From an uncultured Clostridia bacterium (lineage in GTDB: Bacteria; Bacillota; Clostridia; Oscillospirales; Acutalibacteraceae), in the NCBI GenBank assembly GCA_947632045.1, contig CANRNQ010000008.1, positions 18,342 through 82,341 of the forward strand: a DNA stretch of 64,000 nucleotides. The letters run 5' to 3'. Both the position numbers and the translations under genes were made by a program. The notes beneath the pieces are model-generated. The model did not search any database. It was not told the origin of the DNA and worked only from the letters and a program-made list of their open reading frames with translations. Positions 20,531 to 29,534 of this stretch are shown piece after piece. The stretch's first letter is position 1, and every line of letters begins with the position of its first letter.

Positions 20531-21280
20531 TTAAAAATCCTGTCTTTGCCTTGCAAATTCATACATAAGCACCCCCGCCGCAACCGAGGCGTTCAGGGAA
20601 TTTATATGTCCGCTCATCGGCAACGAAAGAATGCAGTCGCATTTTTCTCTAACAAGCCTCCCAAGGCCTCTGCCCTCGTTGCCTATCACGAGAGCCGCCG
20701 CTCCCCTCAGGTTCGCCTTATAGTAGCACTCTCCGTCCATATCCGCACCGTATATCCATACTCCGTGTTCCTTCAGCTTATCCATCGTTTGAGCTATATT
20801 TGTTACCCTCGCGACCGGAACATACTCCACAGCGCCCGCCGATGATTTATCAACGGCAAAGCTGAGCCCGACGCTGCGCCTTTTTGGAATTATCACTCCG
20901 TGCGCTCCGCTGCATTCCGCCGTTCTTATTATTGCACCGAGATTGTGTGGATCCTCTATTTCGTCTAAAATTATAATAAACGGCGGTTCGCCTCTCTCTT
21001 CTGCGACTGCGAGAATATCCTCTACGCTTGAATAGTCCTTTACTGCCGCAAAACCGACTATGCCCTGATGAGTGGCTCCCGCGCACAGGCTGTCAAGCTT
21101 TTTCGCGTCCACCTCTTTTATTACTACTCCCGCTTCCTTTGCTTTAGCTATTATCGGTCTTAAGGACGACGCGCCTTTAGCAACGAAAATCCTGTCAAGC
21201 GGTCTGCCGCTTCTGAGCGCCTCCGACACACAGTTGCGTCCTATTATAAGGTCGCTGTTATTTTTACGGTTATCTTCCAT
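20531..21280 (-). CDS. rlmB: 23S rRNA (guanosine-2'-O-)-methyltransferase RlmB / TrmH family
   Basis: SPOUT motifs ILDEIEDPHNLGAIIRTAECSG, ALVIGNEGRGLGRLV, SLPMSGHINSLNASVAAGVLMYE. Confidence 0.93.
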   Translation of the reverse strand: MEDNRKNNSDLIIGRNCVSEALRSGRPLDRIFVAKGASSLRPIIAKAKEAGVVIKEVDAKKLDSLCAGATHQGIVGFAAVKDYSSVEDILAVAEERGEPPFIIILDEIEDPHNLGAIIRTAECSGAHGVIIPKRRSVGLSFAVDKSSAGAVEYVPVARVTNIAQTMDKLKEHGVWIYGADMDGECYYKANLRGAAALVIGNEGRGLGRLVREKCDCILSLPMSGHINSLNASVAAGVLMYEFARQRQDF

Positions 21281-21646
21281 ATTCTACCCCCGCGACGGTG
21301 CTTATCTGGCGGTTTAAGCGCAAAAATTACGCAAAGTCCCAATTATTTATTATTATACCACAGTGCAGCAAAAAAGTAACTATTTTTTTAAAGAATAGTT
21401 GATTAAAATTTTAAAAACCGGCAATCTCGACATTTTACTTATGCAAAATTACCTATCTTGCGCGGCATATTTGATAATCCATTTTGGGCACGTTATGGGC
21501 GTTAATCGATTAATAGTTAGAGCAATTAAATAATTTTCAGAAATTTTGCTTTTTTTCTCTCTTGCTCTTTATATTTTCAGGAAAATAATGTATAATATAT
21601 GGGTAAATCCCAAAAGGGAAAAGAATTAGAAAACGGAGTGATAAAA

Positions 21647-22513
21647 ATGCCATTGGTAAACGCAAAAGAAATGCTCACCAAAGCAAAGGAAGGCCACTAT
21701 GCGGTCGGTCAGTTTAACATCAACAATCTTGAGTGGACAAAGGCTATTCTGCTCACAGCGCAGGAGCTCAGCTCGCCCGTAATTCTCGGTGTTTCCGAGG
21801 GCGCGGGAAAATATATGTGCGGCTACAAGACCGTGGTAGGTATGGTAAACGGTATGCTTGAAGAGCTCAACATAACGGTTCCCGTAGCGCTTCATCTCGA
21901 CCACGGCTCGTATGAGGGTGCTAAGGCTTGCATAGAGGCAGGCTTCAGCTCGATTATGTTCGACGGCTCGCATTACCCGATCGACGAGAATGTTGCAAAG
22001 ACCAAGGAGCTTGTTGCTATCTGCAACGAAAAGGGCCTTTCGATTGAGGCTGAGGTAGGCTCTATCGGCGGCGAAGAGGACGGCGTTGTAGGTATGGGCG
22101 AGTGCGCCGACCCCAAGGAGTGTAAAATGATTGCGGACCTCGGAGTTACTATGCTCGCCGCGGGCATTGGCAACATTCACGGCAAATACCCCGAGAACTG
22201 GCCGGGACTCAGCTTTGAAACGCTCGACGCAGTTCAGCAGCTCACCGGAAAGATGCCCCTCGTTCTTCACGGCGGTACGGGAATACCGGCTGATATGATA
22301 AAGAAGGCGATAAGCCTCGGCGTTTCAAAGATAAACGTAAACACAGAGTGCCAGCTCGCTTTTGCCGCCGCGACAAGGGAGTATATTGAGGCAGGCAAGG
22401 ATCAGCAGGGCAAGGGCTTTGACCCGAGAAAGCTCCTCGCGCCCGGCTTTGAGGCTATCAAGGCGACTGTAAAGGAAAAGATGGAGCTGTTCGGCTCGGT
22501 AGGCAAGGCTTGA
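21647..22513 (+). CDS. fba: Class II fructose-1,6-bisphosphate aldolase
   Basis: MPLVNAKEMLTKAKEGHYAVGQFNINN; LDHGS; GGTGIP. Confidence 0.96.
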   Translation: MPLVNAKEMLTKAKEGHYAVGQFNINNLEWTKAILLTAQELSSPVILGVSEGAGKYMCGYKTVVGMVNGMLEELNITVPVALHLDHGSYEGAKACIEAGFSSIMFDGSHYPIDENVAKTKELVAICNEKGLSIEAEVGSIGGEEDGVVGMGECADPKECKMIADLGVTMLAAGIGNIHGKYPENWPGLSFETLDAVQQLTGKMPLVLHGGTGIPADMIKKAISLGVSKINVNTECQLAFAAATREYIEAGKDQQGKGFDPRKLLAPGFEAIKATVKEKMELFGSVGKA

Positions 22514-22568
22514 TCGAGCTTGAAACGGCGGCGTCTGCCGCTTAAAGCGAAGGCTGTATTATAAAGAT

Positions 22569-22615
22569 AAACGACTGCAAGGATATCCTTTCGGATCCCT
22601 CGCGGTCGTTTTTTT
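22569..22615 (+). terminator. Intrinsic terminator after fba
   Basis: AACGACTGCAAGGATATCCTTTCGGATCCCTCGCGGTCGTTTTTTT. Confidence 0.85.
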
Positions 22616-22666
22616 AGTGCTTGTTTTTTACATTCCCTTTTTAAAACCATAAAATTATTTATCGGA

Positions 22667-23731
22667 TTAAATTTTGCTTGCCTTAATAACAAAAAGCACA
22701 GGCATTTTTCTTGCCTTGATGCTAAATTCGCTGTTTTCAGACTTGAGCAGATTTTCGTCGGAATCTTCTATTATCTTCTCTATTTTAAAACCGCTTTCAG
22801 AAAGAGTGTTGATATATGTGCTTAGCTTTCGATTTGACAGCATTATTTCTTTTCCACCCATATTTGCCGAATACCATTTTTCATCAAAGTAAGAATTTCC
22901 GAAAATATATTTGCCGTTTTGCTCATAGACGCATTTGTGAATTGGATGTGACCAACTGAAAACAAATTTGCCGTCTTTTTTTAGATAGGAGTGAATAAGC
23001 GAAAAGGTTTTTTTCAGATCGGTACTCCAACCAATTCCAAAAACAGAATATACTAAATCAAAGTAGTTGTTAGGAATTTCCCCTTTTTTCTCCATTGGTA
23101 CGCATATTAGTTTTGCCTTTATTCCTTGGGAGCTGAGAAAAATTTTGCTGCGCTTTAGTTGTTTTGGCGATATATCTATACCCCATAATTCTTTAGCGCC
23201 TTTGTCATGGACATATTTTATCGATCGACCGTTGCCGCACCCGATTTCAAGAGTCCGTTTGTTGTGTAAGTTGCCGAGCAAGCCGAGGCGATCCTCGGTA
23301 GTAAATCCTCCATAGCTTGGCAACGCTGTTGAGCCGAGAAATTCACTGCCTATCGTGTCCCAAAATTCAGTGTTTGCGCAGTGGATATTGTCAACGCAAT
23401 AGTCAACGTCAGAAGCGCTGCCGATAATTTGTCCTCCGACAATATTGTTTTTTACATTTTCCGCTTGCTGTACGAGCGAGATTATATTTTCCTCTGCCTT
23501 TAATATGTAGTCATCTCGGCTGAGCCGTGTTCCGGAAAACAATTCGTTGAGAGTAATGCCGAGGACGGAGCATAATGTCGGCATAATTGATACTTCCGGC
23601 ATACCATTGCCGCACTCCCATTTGCTTATAGTTTTATCGCTTACTCCTAAAACTTCGGCAAATTCTCGTTGAGTCATATTGCGTTCTTTTCTCAACTCAG
23701 AAATGAATTTACCTATTTTTATCTGATCCAT
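22667..23731 (-). CDS. XRE-type HTH regulator fused to class I SAM-dependent methyltransferase
   Basis: N-term ISELRKERNMTQREFAEVLGVSDKTISKWECGNGMPEV; C-term LEIGCGNGRSIKYVHDKGAKELWGIDISPKQL. Confidence 0.85.
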   Translation of the reverse strand: MDQIKIGKFISELRKERNMTQREFAEVLGVSDKTISKWECGNGMPEVSIMPTLCSVLGITLNELFSGTRLSRDDYILKAEENIISLVQQAENVKNNIVGGQIIGSASDVDYCVDNIHCANTEFWDTIGSEFLGSTALPSYGGFTTEDRLGLLGNLHNKRTLEIGCGNGRSIKYVHDKGAKELWGIDISPKQLKRSKIFLSSQGIKAKLICVPMEKKGEIPNNYFDLVYSVFGIGWSTDLKKTFSLIHSYLKKDGKFVFSWSHPIHKCVYEQNGKYIFGNSYFDEKWYSANMGGKEIMLSNRKLSTYINTLSESGFKIEKIIEDSDENLLKSENSEFSIKARKMPVLFVIKASKI

Positions 23732-23868
23732 AAATTATTCCTCCGAGAAATTTCATTGACTTAATTATATATGAACGAAAGAAAAAACTCCACCCACAGA
23801 AAGTAGAGTTTTGTTTTATTATGTATTGTACAGACGTTTTAAATTTATTAATTTTGCGCTATGACGCG

Positions 23869-24099
23869 GCTGCCGCAGTATTGGCTTTACAGGCTTGATA
23901 GGGAGCGTGAGTTCGGGCGGCGACCGCACATTTTCGCCTGCGGCGGAAATGTGCCGAAAAACGCGGCGGCGGGGCAGGGCTGTCGTTTACGCGCAAAAAA
24001 TCCTGCGCCGCCGCGTTTTTCCGCGCGGCCGCAGGCCGCGCGGGTCGCCGCCCGAGCCGCCTTATCAAGCACACAGTAAAAACGGGAGAATGCGGCAGC
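23869..24099. repeat. Palindromic element copy 5
   Basis: Outer GCTGCCGCA(23869-23877)/TGCGGCAGC(24091-24099); core TCGGGCGGCGACC(23913-23925)/GGTCGCCGCCCGA(24043-24055). Confidence 0.92.
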
Positions 24100-24190
24100 A
24101 TCAGCGAGCCGCAAAAGCAATACCCCGCGCAAAAGGAAAAGGCTCCCATATGCTCAGCATACGAAAGCCGTTTGAACTGACATCTGATTA

Positions 24191-24424
24191 TCAGTCGATC
24201 TCAACCATAACCTTTGTGTTGTTTCTGATTGCCGCGCTGCGTGCGATGGTGCGGATAGCCTTGGCAATTCTGCCCTGCTTACCGATGATTCTTCCCATGT
24301 CGTCCTCAGCAACGTGAATGTGATAAACAATAACGCCCTCTTCATTCGGCTCGTCCTTGTCAACACTAACCTGTGTCGGGTCCTCAACAAGACCCTGTGC
24401 GATAACTTTAAGCAAATCCTGCAT
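24191..24424 (-). CDS. khpA: KH-domain RNA-binding protein
   Basis: MGRIIGKQGRIAKAIRTI KH motif; next to rpsP. Confidence 0.9.
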   Translation of the reverse strand: MQDLLKVIAQGLVEDPTQVSVDKDEPNEEGVIVYHIHVAEDDMGRIIGKQGRIAKAIRTIARSAAIRNNTKVMVEID

Positions 24425-24446
24425 AAAAGCTTCTCCTTTCAATTAA

Positions 24447-24692
24447 TTATTCGATGATATTGTTTTTCTTTAAAAGAGCCTTAACGGTGTCGGTGGGCTG
24501 AGCGCCCTTTTTGATCCAGTCCTTTACCTTTTCGCCGTCAATCTTAAGCTCTATCGGCTCCTTTACCGGATTGTAGTAGCCGACCTCCTCAATAAAGCGC
24601 CCGTCTCTCGGGTATCTTGAATCCGCGACTACTATGCGGTAGAACGGAGATTTTTTTGCACCCATGCGGCGGAGTCTGATTTTAACTGCCAT
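24447..24692 (-). CDS. rpsP: 30S ribosomal protein S16
   Basis: [42 protein letters not shown]. Confidence 0.97.
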   Translation of the reverse strand: MAVKIRLRRMGAKKSPFYRIVVADSRYPRDGRFIEEVGYYNPVKEPIELKIDGEKVKDWIKKGAQPTDTVKALLKKNNIIE

Positions 24693-24823
24693 TTTATTCA
24701 CCTCCAAATCCAGTGATTTTATATCTTCACCAAATATCTTTATTTTTAAAAGCCGGTCGCAAGGTCTGCTCAGGAAATTCCATCAAGCCATGCCCCGATT
24801 TAAAGATTTGGCTGAATATCTGT

Positions 24824-26191
24824 TTACATTCCCATAGGGTTCATCGGGCCGCCAAGACCGGGAAGTCCGCCCTTGAACATTCTCCTTTTCTTGCCCTTGC
24901 CGTTGAACTGCTTCATCATCTTCTGCATCTGTTCAAACTGCTTTATAAGACGGTTTACGTCCTCGACCTTCATTCCGCAGCCCGAGGCAATCCTCTTTTT
25001 GCGCGAGGCGTTCATAATATCCGGCTTTTCGCGCTCCTCGCGGGTCATAGACAGGATTATTGCGGCGTTTCTGTCCATAATCCTGTCGTCTATATCAATG
25101 TCGTCGAGCTGCTTCGATATGCCGGGCAGCTTCGAAAGTATACCTTTTATAGGACCCATTTTCTTTATCTGCATAAACTGGTCGAGCAAATCGTTATAGT
25201 CGAATTTGTTTTTTGCCATCTTTGCGGCGAGCTCCTCGGCCTTTTTCTGGTCAAGCTTGCTCTCGGCCTCCTCTATAAGAGTGAGAACGTCGCCCATGCC
25301 GAGTATGCGGCTCGCCATTCTGTCAGGGTGGAAAACCTCAAGGTCGCTGAGCTTTTCACCGGTTCCGGCATACTTTATCGGCTTGCCGGTGACGGCTCTT
25401 ACCGACAGAGCCGCGCCGCCTCTTGTGTCGCCGTCGAGCTTTGTCAGTATCACGCCGGAAATTTCAAGCAGGTCGTTAAAGTTCTTCGCCACGTTTACGG
25501 CGTCCTGACCGGTCATCGCGTCAACCACGAGGAAAATCTCGTTTGGATTGACCTCTCTCTTTATATTTTCAAGCTCCTTCATTAGAGCCTCGTCTATGTG
25601 AAGTCGTCCGGCTGTGTCGAGGATAACGATGTCGTTGCCGTAATCCCTCGCGTGTCTGACCGCTTCCCTTGCGATTTTCACGGGATTTTCCGTTCCCATT
25701 TCAAAAACGGTCGCTCCCGCCTTTGAGCCGACCACCTTTAGCTGTTCGATGGCCGCGGGGCGGTAAACGTCGCAGGCGGCGAGCAATGGCCTGTGTCCCT
25801 GACCCTTGAGCATCATCGCGAGCTTTCCGGCGTGGGTCGTTTTTCCCGAGCCCTGAAGTCCGCAGAGCATTATAACCGTAGGCGGCTTCGACGCGGTCTG
25901 GAGCTTTGACTGCTGACCGCCCATTAGCTCTGTGAGCTCCTCGTTTACAATTTTTACTACCATCTGCGCGGGAGTCAGGCTCTCCATAACGTCCGAGCCG
26001 ACCGCCCTTTCTGTCACCTTAGCGGTGAAATCCTTGGCTACCTTGTAGTTTACGTCCGCCTCAAGAAGCGCAAGGCGAACCTCGCGCATGGCTTCCTTAA
26101 CATCGCCTTCGGTCAGCTTGCCCTTTGAACGCAGCTTTTTAAACGCGTTGCTTAGCTTTTCAGACAATCCTTCAAATGCCAAGAAAATCAT
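24824..26191 (-). CDS. ffh: Signal recognition particle protein Ffh
   Basis: GLQGSGKTTHAGKLA, DTAGRLHIDE, LTKLDGDTRGGAAL, Met-rich C-term. Confidence 0.97.
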   Translation of the reverse strand: MIFLAFEGLSEKLSNAFKKLRSKGKLTEGDVKEAMREVRLALLEADVNYKVAKDFTAKVTERAVGSDVMESLTPAQMVVKIVNEELTELMGGQQSKLQTASKPPTVIMLCGLQGSGKTTHAGKLAMMLKGQGHRPLLAACDVYRPAAIEQLKVVGSKAGATVFEMGTENPVKIAREAVRHARDYGNDIVILDTAGRLHIDEALMKELENIKREVNPNEIFLVVDAMTGQDAVNVAKNFNDLLEISGVILTKLDGDTRGGAALSVRAVTGKPIKYAGTGEKLSDLEVFHPDRMASRILGMGDVLTLIEEAESKLDQKKAEELAAKMAKNKFDYNDLLDQFMQIKKMGPIKGILSKLPGISKQLDDIDIDDRIMDRNAAIILSMTREEREKPDIMNASRKKRIASGCGMKVEDVNRLIKQFEQMQKMMKQFNGKGKKRRMFKGGLPGLGGPMNPMGM

Positions 26192-26198
26192 CCCTTCA

Positions 26199-26555
26199 TC
26201 ATTGTTTTTCAAGCAGGGCGTCCGCGGCGTCTATGACCTCAGCCGCCCTTATCCGTATATTCTCGCTGTCGCTCAGCTCATATATATCTGCGCCGAGCCG
26301 TTTTATCCTCTCAAGTCCGCTCATCATTCCTTCAAAGCGGCTGTAAAGTCCGAGCTTTTCCTCCATATCCAGTAAGGCGCTCTCCGTGCGCTTGATTATA
26401 TCGCGCACCGCCTGACGGGTTATATTCATTTCCTGCGCTATTTCGGCAAGAGAGCAGTCGGCGTTGTAATAGCACTCGACCGCCGTCCTCTGCTTTTCGG
26501 ATAGCAGCTCGCCGTAAAAATCGAGCAGGAGAGAGATTTTGTAGTCCTTTTCCAT
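26199..26555 (-). CDS. ylxM: YlxM/p13-like DNA-binding protein (UPF0122)
   Basis: LLDFYGELLSEKQRTAVECYYNADCSLAEIAQEMNITRQAVRD; upstream of ffh. Confidence 0.9.
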   Translation of the reverse strand: MEKDYKISLLLDFYGELLSEKQRTAVECYYNADCSLAEIAQEMNITRQAVRDIIKRTESALLDMEEKLGLYSRFEGMMSGLERIKRLGADIYELSDSENIRIRAAEVIDAADALLEKQ

Positions 26556-26669
26556 AGCACATCCGTCCTGCTGTAAAGTTTTTTCCTTTACACCTGTGTT
26601 ATTGTACTATATCCGCGCCCGATTGTCAACCTAAAATTTATTTTTCCCGTACCGAGTCATCGTAAGCGT

Positions 26670-27134
26670 TCATATGTGAATTATGTTCGTCATTATTCCC
26701 TTGTCCGTTATGTCTATTATCCCGTAGCTCGACATCCAGCCGTGAATACTGCCGGGATTCATAATGTATAAGCCGTCCTCGTACTCGTTGAGCGCATTGT
26801 GCGTGTGGCCGAACAGAAGAATGTCGGCTCCTCTACGCCGCGCCTCGTTCTTTATCATGGAATATCCGCTCTTTACGCTGTAGGCGTGTCCGTGCGTATA
26901 CATAATTTTTTTGCCGCCGAGAGTTATTGTTTCCTCAATCGGCAGAGTTGAGCCCCAGTCGCAGTTTCCCTTGACGCTGTAAACCGCCTTGTCGGGAAAG
27001 TCGCGGCGAAGATTTTCCGACTCCCGCTCTCCGTCGCCGCAGTGTATTATGACCTCCGCGTCCATATGCGCGAGCACAGCGTTTCTCACCGAGTTATAGT
27101 CGCCATGCGAATCCGAGATAACCAAAATTCTCAA
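26670..27134 (-). CDS. YfcE/MJ0936-family metallophosphoesterase
   Basis: ISDSHGD, HCGDGE, GNCD, TLGGKKIMYTHGH, FGHTHN. Confidence 0.88.
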   Translation of the reverse strand: MRILVISDSHGDYNSVRNAVLAHMDAEVIIHCGDGERESENLRRDFPDKAVYSVKGNCDWGSTLPIEETITLGGKKIMYTHGHAYSVKSGYSMIKNEARRRGADILLFGHTHNALNEYEDGLYIMNPGSIHGWMSSYGIIDITDKGIMTNIIHI

Positions 27135-27449
27135 GGCTACGCCTCCTTATTACAGCTTAAAAGTAAAATAGTATTTAATCCTAACGAAAAAGTATTTTTT
27201 CTGTCAAAATCGGGCTTATCGCGAAGCAGAATATTCATCATTATTCTACTATACAAATGAAAAAAATCAAGCGTTAATTTGTCAAAATTTTGACTGAATG
27301 TAAACAAGGATTATTGTTGCTTGTTTCAGCTCGGAGCCGATTTTTATATTATACTTGCACGCAGCTAATAAAAGACGGGGCGCGCCGTTATTTTTTTCAA
27401 TCTGCGCTCATATACATTTGTTAAAGTTCTATTTTCAGGTGGTGTTCTT

Positions 27450-27698
27450 TTGAATAATAACAACAATTTTGACGAATTACTCAGACGCGCCGGCGAAAGC
27501 ATGGGGACCTCTCCAGATAAGCTTGAACAGGCGGCAAAAGACGGCAAGCTCGGCGGCTTGCTGAAGGGTATGGACAAAAATACGCTTACACAGGTTGAAA
27601 AAATACTGAAGGACAGAGAACAGACGGAAAAAATACTTAATTCGCCGCAGGCGCAGGAGCTGATGAAAAAGCTGAAAAAGAAAAGAGGGAGCGACTAA
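27450..27698 (+). CDS. Hypothetical small protein (TTG start), first of a three-gene cluster
   Basis: 82 aa; tightly adjacent to next two ORFs. Confidence 0.65.
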   Translation: MNNNNNFDELLRRAGESMGTSPDKLEQAAKDGKLGGLLKGMDKNTLTQVEKILKDREQTEKILNSPQAQELMKKLKKKRGSD

Positions 27699-28070
27699 GT
27701 GGACGATTTTTCCGACCAAATATCAAAGATATTGAACGACCCGCAGGCAATGGAGCAAATCAAGAGTATGGCGGGAATGCTCGGCGCACAGCAAGGCCAT
27801 GAGCCGCCGCAGCCGCCTCCTCAGCCGCAGGCGCCGCAATATGGCTCTGCAAACGGCGGCAATATGATCTCGCCGGAGATGCTCGGCGCTATGAGCAGGA
27901 TTATGCCGCTTTTGTCCGAGTACAAAAGGGAGGATAACGGCACGCGGCTTTTGGCGGCGCTGCGCCCGTTTTTGAGCCGCGACAAGCAAAAGAAGCTTGA
28001 CGAGGCGACAAGAATGCTTCAAATGATGCGTTTTTTGCCGATGATAACGAAGCTCGGCGGAATGGGGTGA
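27699..28070 (+). CDS. Hypothetical protein (GTG start), second of cluster
   Basis: DDFSDQISKILNDPQAMEQIKSMAGMLG…; abuts previous ORF. Confidence 0.65.
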   Translation: MDDFSDQISKILNDPQAMEQIKSMAGMLGAQQGHEPPQPPPQPQAPQYGSANGGNMISPEMLGAMSRIMPLLSEYKREDNGTRLLAALRPFLSRDKQKKLDEATRMLQMMRFLPMITKLGGMG

Positions 28071-28071
28071 T

Positions 28072-28434
28072 ATGATGCCGCAGAATATCAGCGACCCGAT
28101 GCAGCGCGAGGCTGTCAGGCGAATGCAGGAGCTGCACGGCAGGGCGACAAAAAGGCCGCCTGAAAGGCAGCCGGAGAATAAGGAAAACGAAAGAGATGAA
28201 GCGCCTAAGGAAAACGTCGGGAAGGAGCTTGATGGTAGTCTTATCGGCGGAGGCGATATCGAGCCGAAACCGCCGCAAGGTGAGAAGCCATTTTCGCCGG
28301 GAGCTTTTCCGGCGGAGCTGAAAAATCTGCTTGAGGATCGCGACCAAGGTCTTATTCTGATACTGATAATTCTCCTTATGGGGGAGCAAAGCGATACCAG
28401 TCTTCTTATGGCTCTCGTGTATTTGATTTTGTGA
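28072..28434 (+). CDS. Hypothetical protein with C-terminal hydrophobic hairpin, third of cluster
   Basis: …LLEDRDQGLILILIILLMGEQSDTSLLMALVYLIL*. Confidence 0.65.
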   Translation: MMPQNISDPMQREAVRRMQELHGRATKRPPERQPENKENERDEAPKENVGKELDGSLIGGGDIEPKPPQGEKPFSPGAFPAELKNLLEDRDQGLILILIILLMGEQSDTSLLMALVYLIL

Positions 28435-28449
28435 GGCTCGCTTTTGGGG

Positions 28450-28671
28450 GCGGCGGCCGATTGCCCGCTCATAGTTATAGCGGGGCGGGATAGAGCCGGG
28501 CGGCGACCGTTCCGCGCCTTCGGCGCGGAACCGAAAAACGCGGCGGGCGGGGCAGCAGGCAGCATTTCTCAGGCAAATCCCTGCCCCCGCCGCGTTTTTC
28601 CGCGCGGCTGCGCCGCGCGGGTCGCCGCCCGAAACATACCTCTCAGGCACAAAGCGTAAACGAGCCGCCGC
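28450..28671. repeat. Palindromic element copy 6
   Basis: Core GGGCGGCGACC(28498-28508)/GGTCGCCGCCC(28620-28630); arms TTCCGCGCC-TTC-GGCGCGGAA, AAAAACGCGGCGGG/CCCGCCGCGTTTTT, CCGCGCGGC-TGC-GCCGCGCGG; outer GCGGCGG/CCGCCGC. Confidence 0.9.
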
Positions 28672-28768
28672 AAAGCGCCATAAATTTTTTTAAATATTCA
28701 TGCCTTTGTAATTTATTTTCTCCGAAAATGTGTTATAATATAGAAAATAAATTATCGGAGGAAGAACA

Positions 28769-29281
28769 ATGAATAGAAAAATAATCGCCCTGCTGCTTGG
28801 CGGGTTTATGCTCGCGGGATTGCTCGCGGGCTGCTCAAACACTGATAACGGATCCTCGTCGCCGGATAAGCAAGGCTCGTCTGAGAGCGAGAGCTACGAC
28901 CTTTCGGCTGAGATGAAAAAGATGACCGATCAGCTTACTAAGACGGACGATTCGGCAAACATCGACCTTGATACCCTCAACAACTTTTTCTCGTCCGTCG
29001 CAAAGGCGAAGTACACGGTGCGCGGAGTGGCGTCAAATTACAACTGCGACGAGTACAACGGCTACACAATAGCCATGGTAACTCTGACAAACAACGACGT
29101 TAAATACATGGTAAGCCTTGCGGAGAAGGACGAAACGATAAAAGACGGAGAATACTTAGAGGTTCAAGGCGTTCTCGGCACAGGCATATCGGCAGATATG
29201 CAGCAGGGATATGCGACGTTTTCGCTTTCAAAGGCGGAGATATTGGATCGCGGCGACGCGGTAAAGACAAAGATGAAATAA
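28769..29281 (+). CDS. Putative lipoprotein (possible OB-fold/tRNA_anti-like domain)
   Basis: Lipobox LAGC; YTVRGVASNYNCDEYNGYTIAMVTL…YLEVQGVL. Confidence 0.7.
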   Translation: MNRKIIALLLGGFMLAGLLAGCSNTDNGSSSPDKQGSSESESYDLSAEMKKMTDQLTKTDDSANIDLDTLNNFFSSVAKAKYTVRGVASNYNCDEYNGYTIAMVTLTNNDVKYMVSLAEKDETIKDGEYLEVQGVLGTGISADMQQGYATFSLSKAEILDRGDAVKTKMK

Positions 29282-29290
29282 ATTACATAT

Positions 29291-29318
29291 TCCCGCGCTC
29301 GGAGCGCGGGATTTTCTT
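29291..29318 (+). terminator. Intrinsic terminator
   Basis: TCCCGCGCTCGGAGCGCGGGATTTTCTT. Confidence 0.75.
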
Positions 29319-29351
29319 CGTTAATTTTCGACAAAAAACGCGCTAAAAAGG

Positions 29352-29380
29352 TTGACATTTATGCGGGCATATAATAAAAT
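29352..29380 (+). promoter_or_regulatory. SigA-type promoter TTGACA-N17-TAAAAT
   Basis: TTGACA 29352-29357, TAAAAT 29375-29380. Confidence 0.65.
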
Positions 29381-29534
29381 AATTTAGTATAATCCGGTCG
29401 TAAGCTGCAAAAAACTCTTGGGGGTAAGCGCAGTCGAGGCTTGATTAAGCGGAATTAACAAATCCCGCAGCAATAAAAAGGTGTTCAGCAAGCGGCGGCT
29501 TGCGAATACCGCAAAGGAAAGAGAGGCAGTTATT

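Noticed and set aside
23859-24317. Multiple ORFs overlapping the palindromic elements (e.g. 6887-7114, 11837-12109, 15855-16160, 23859-24149, 23895-24317, 28444-28659, 41684-41995, 49237-49812) with shared peptides such as SGGDR…RVFPRGCAA
   Set aside because: Open in several frames on both strands at GC-rich palindromes, no consistent RBS or start; similarity reflects the repeat DNA rather than a protein family.
24713-25585. 290-aa ORF antisense to ffh
   Set aside because: Overlaps strongly supported ffh; shadow ORF.
27723-28565. 280-aa minus ORF over the three-gene cluster and element copy 6
   Set aside because: Antisense shadow ORF spanning a repeat; conflicts with a tightly packed plus-strand gene cluster.
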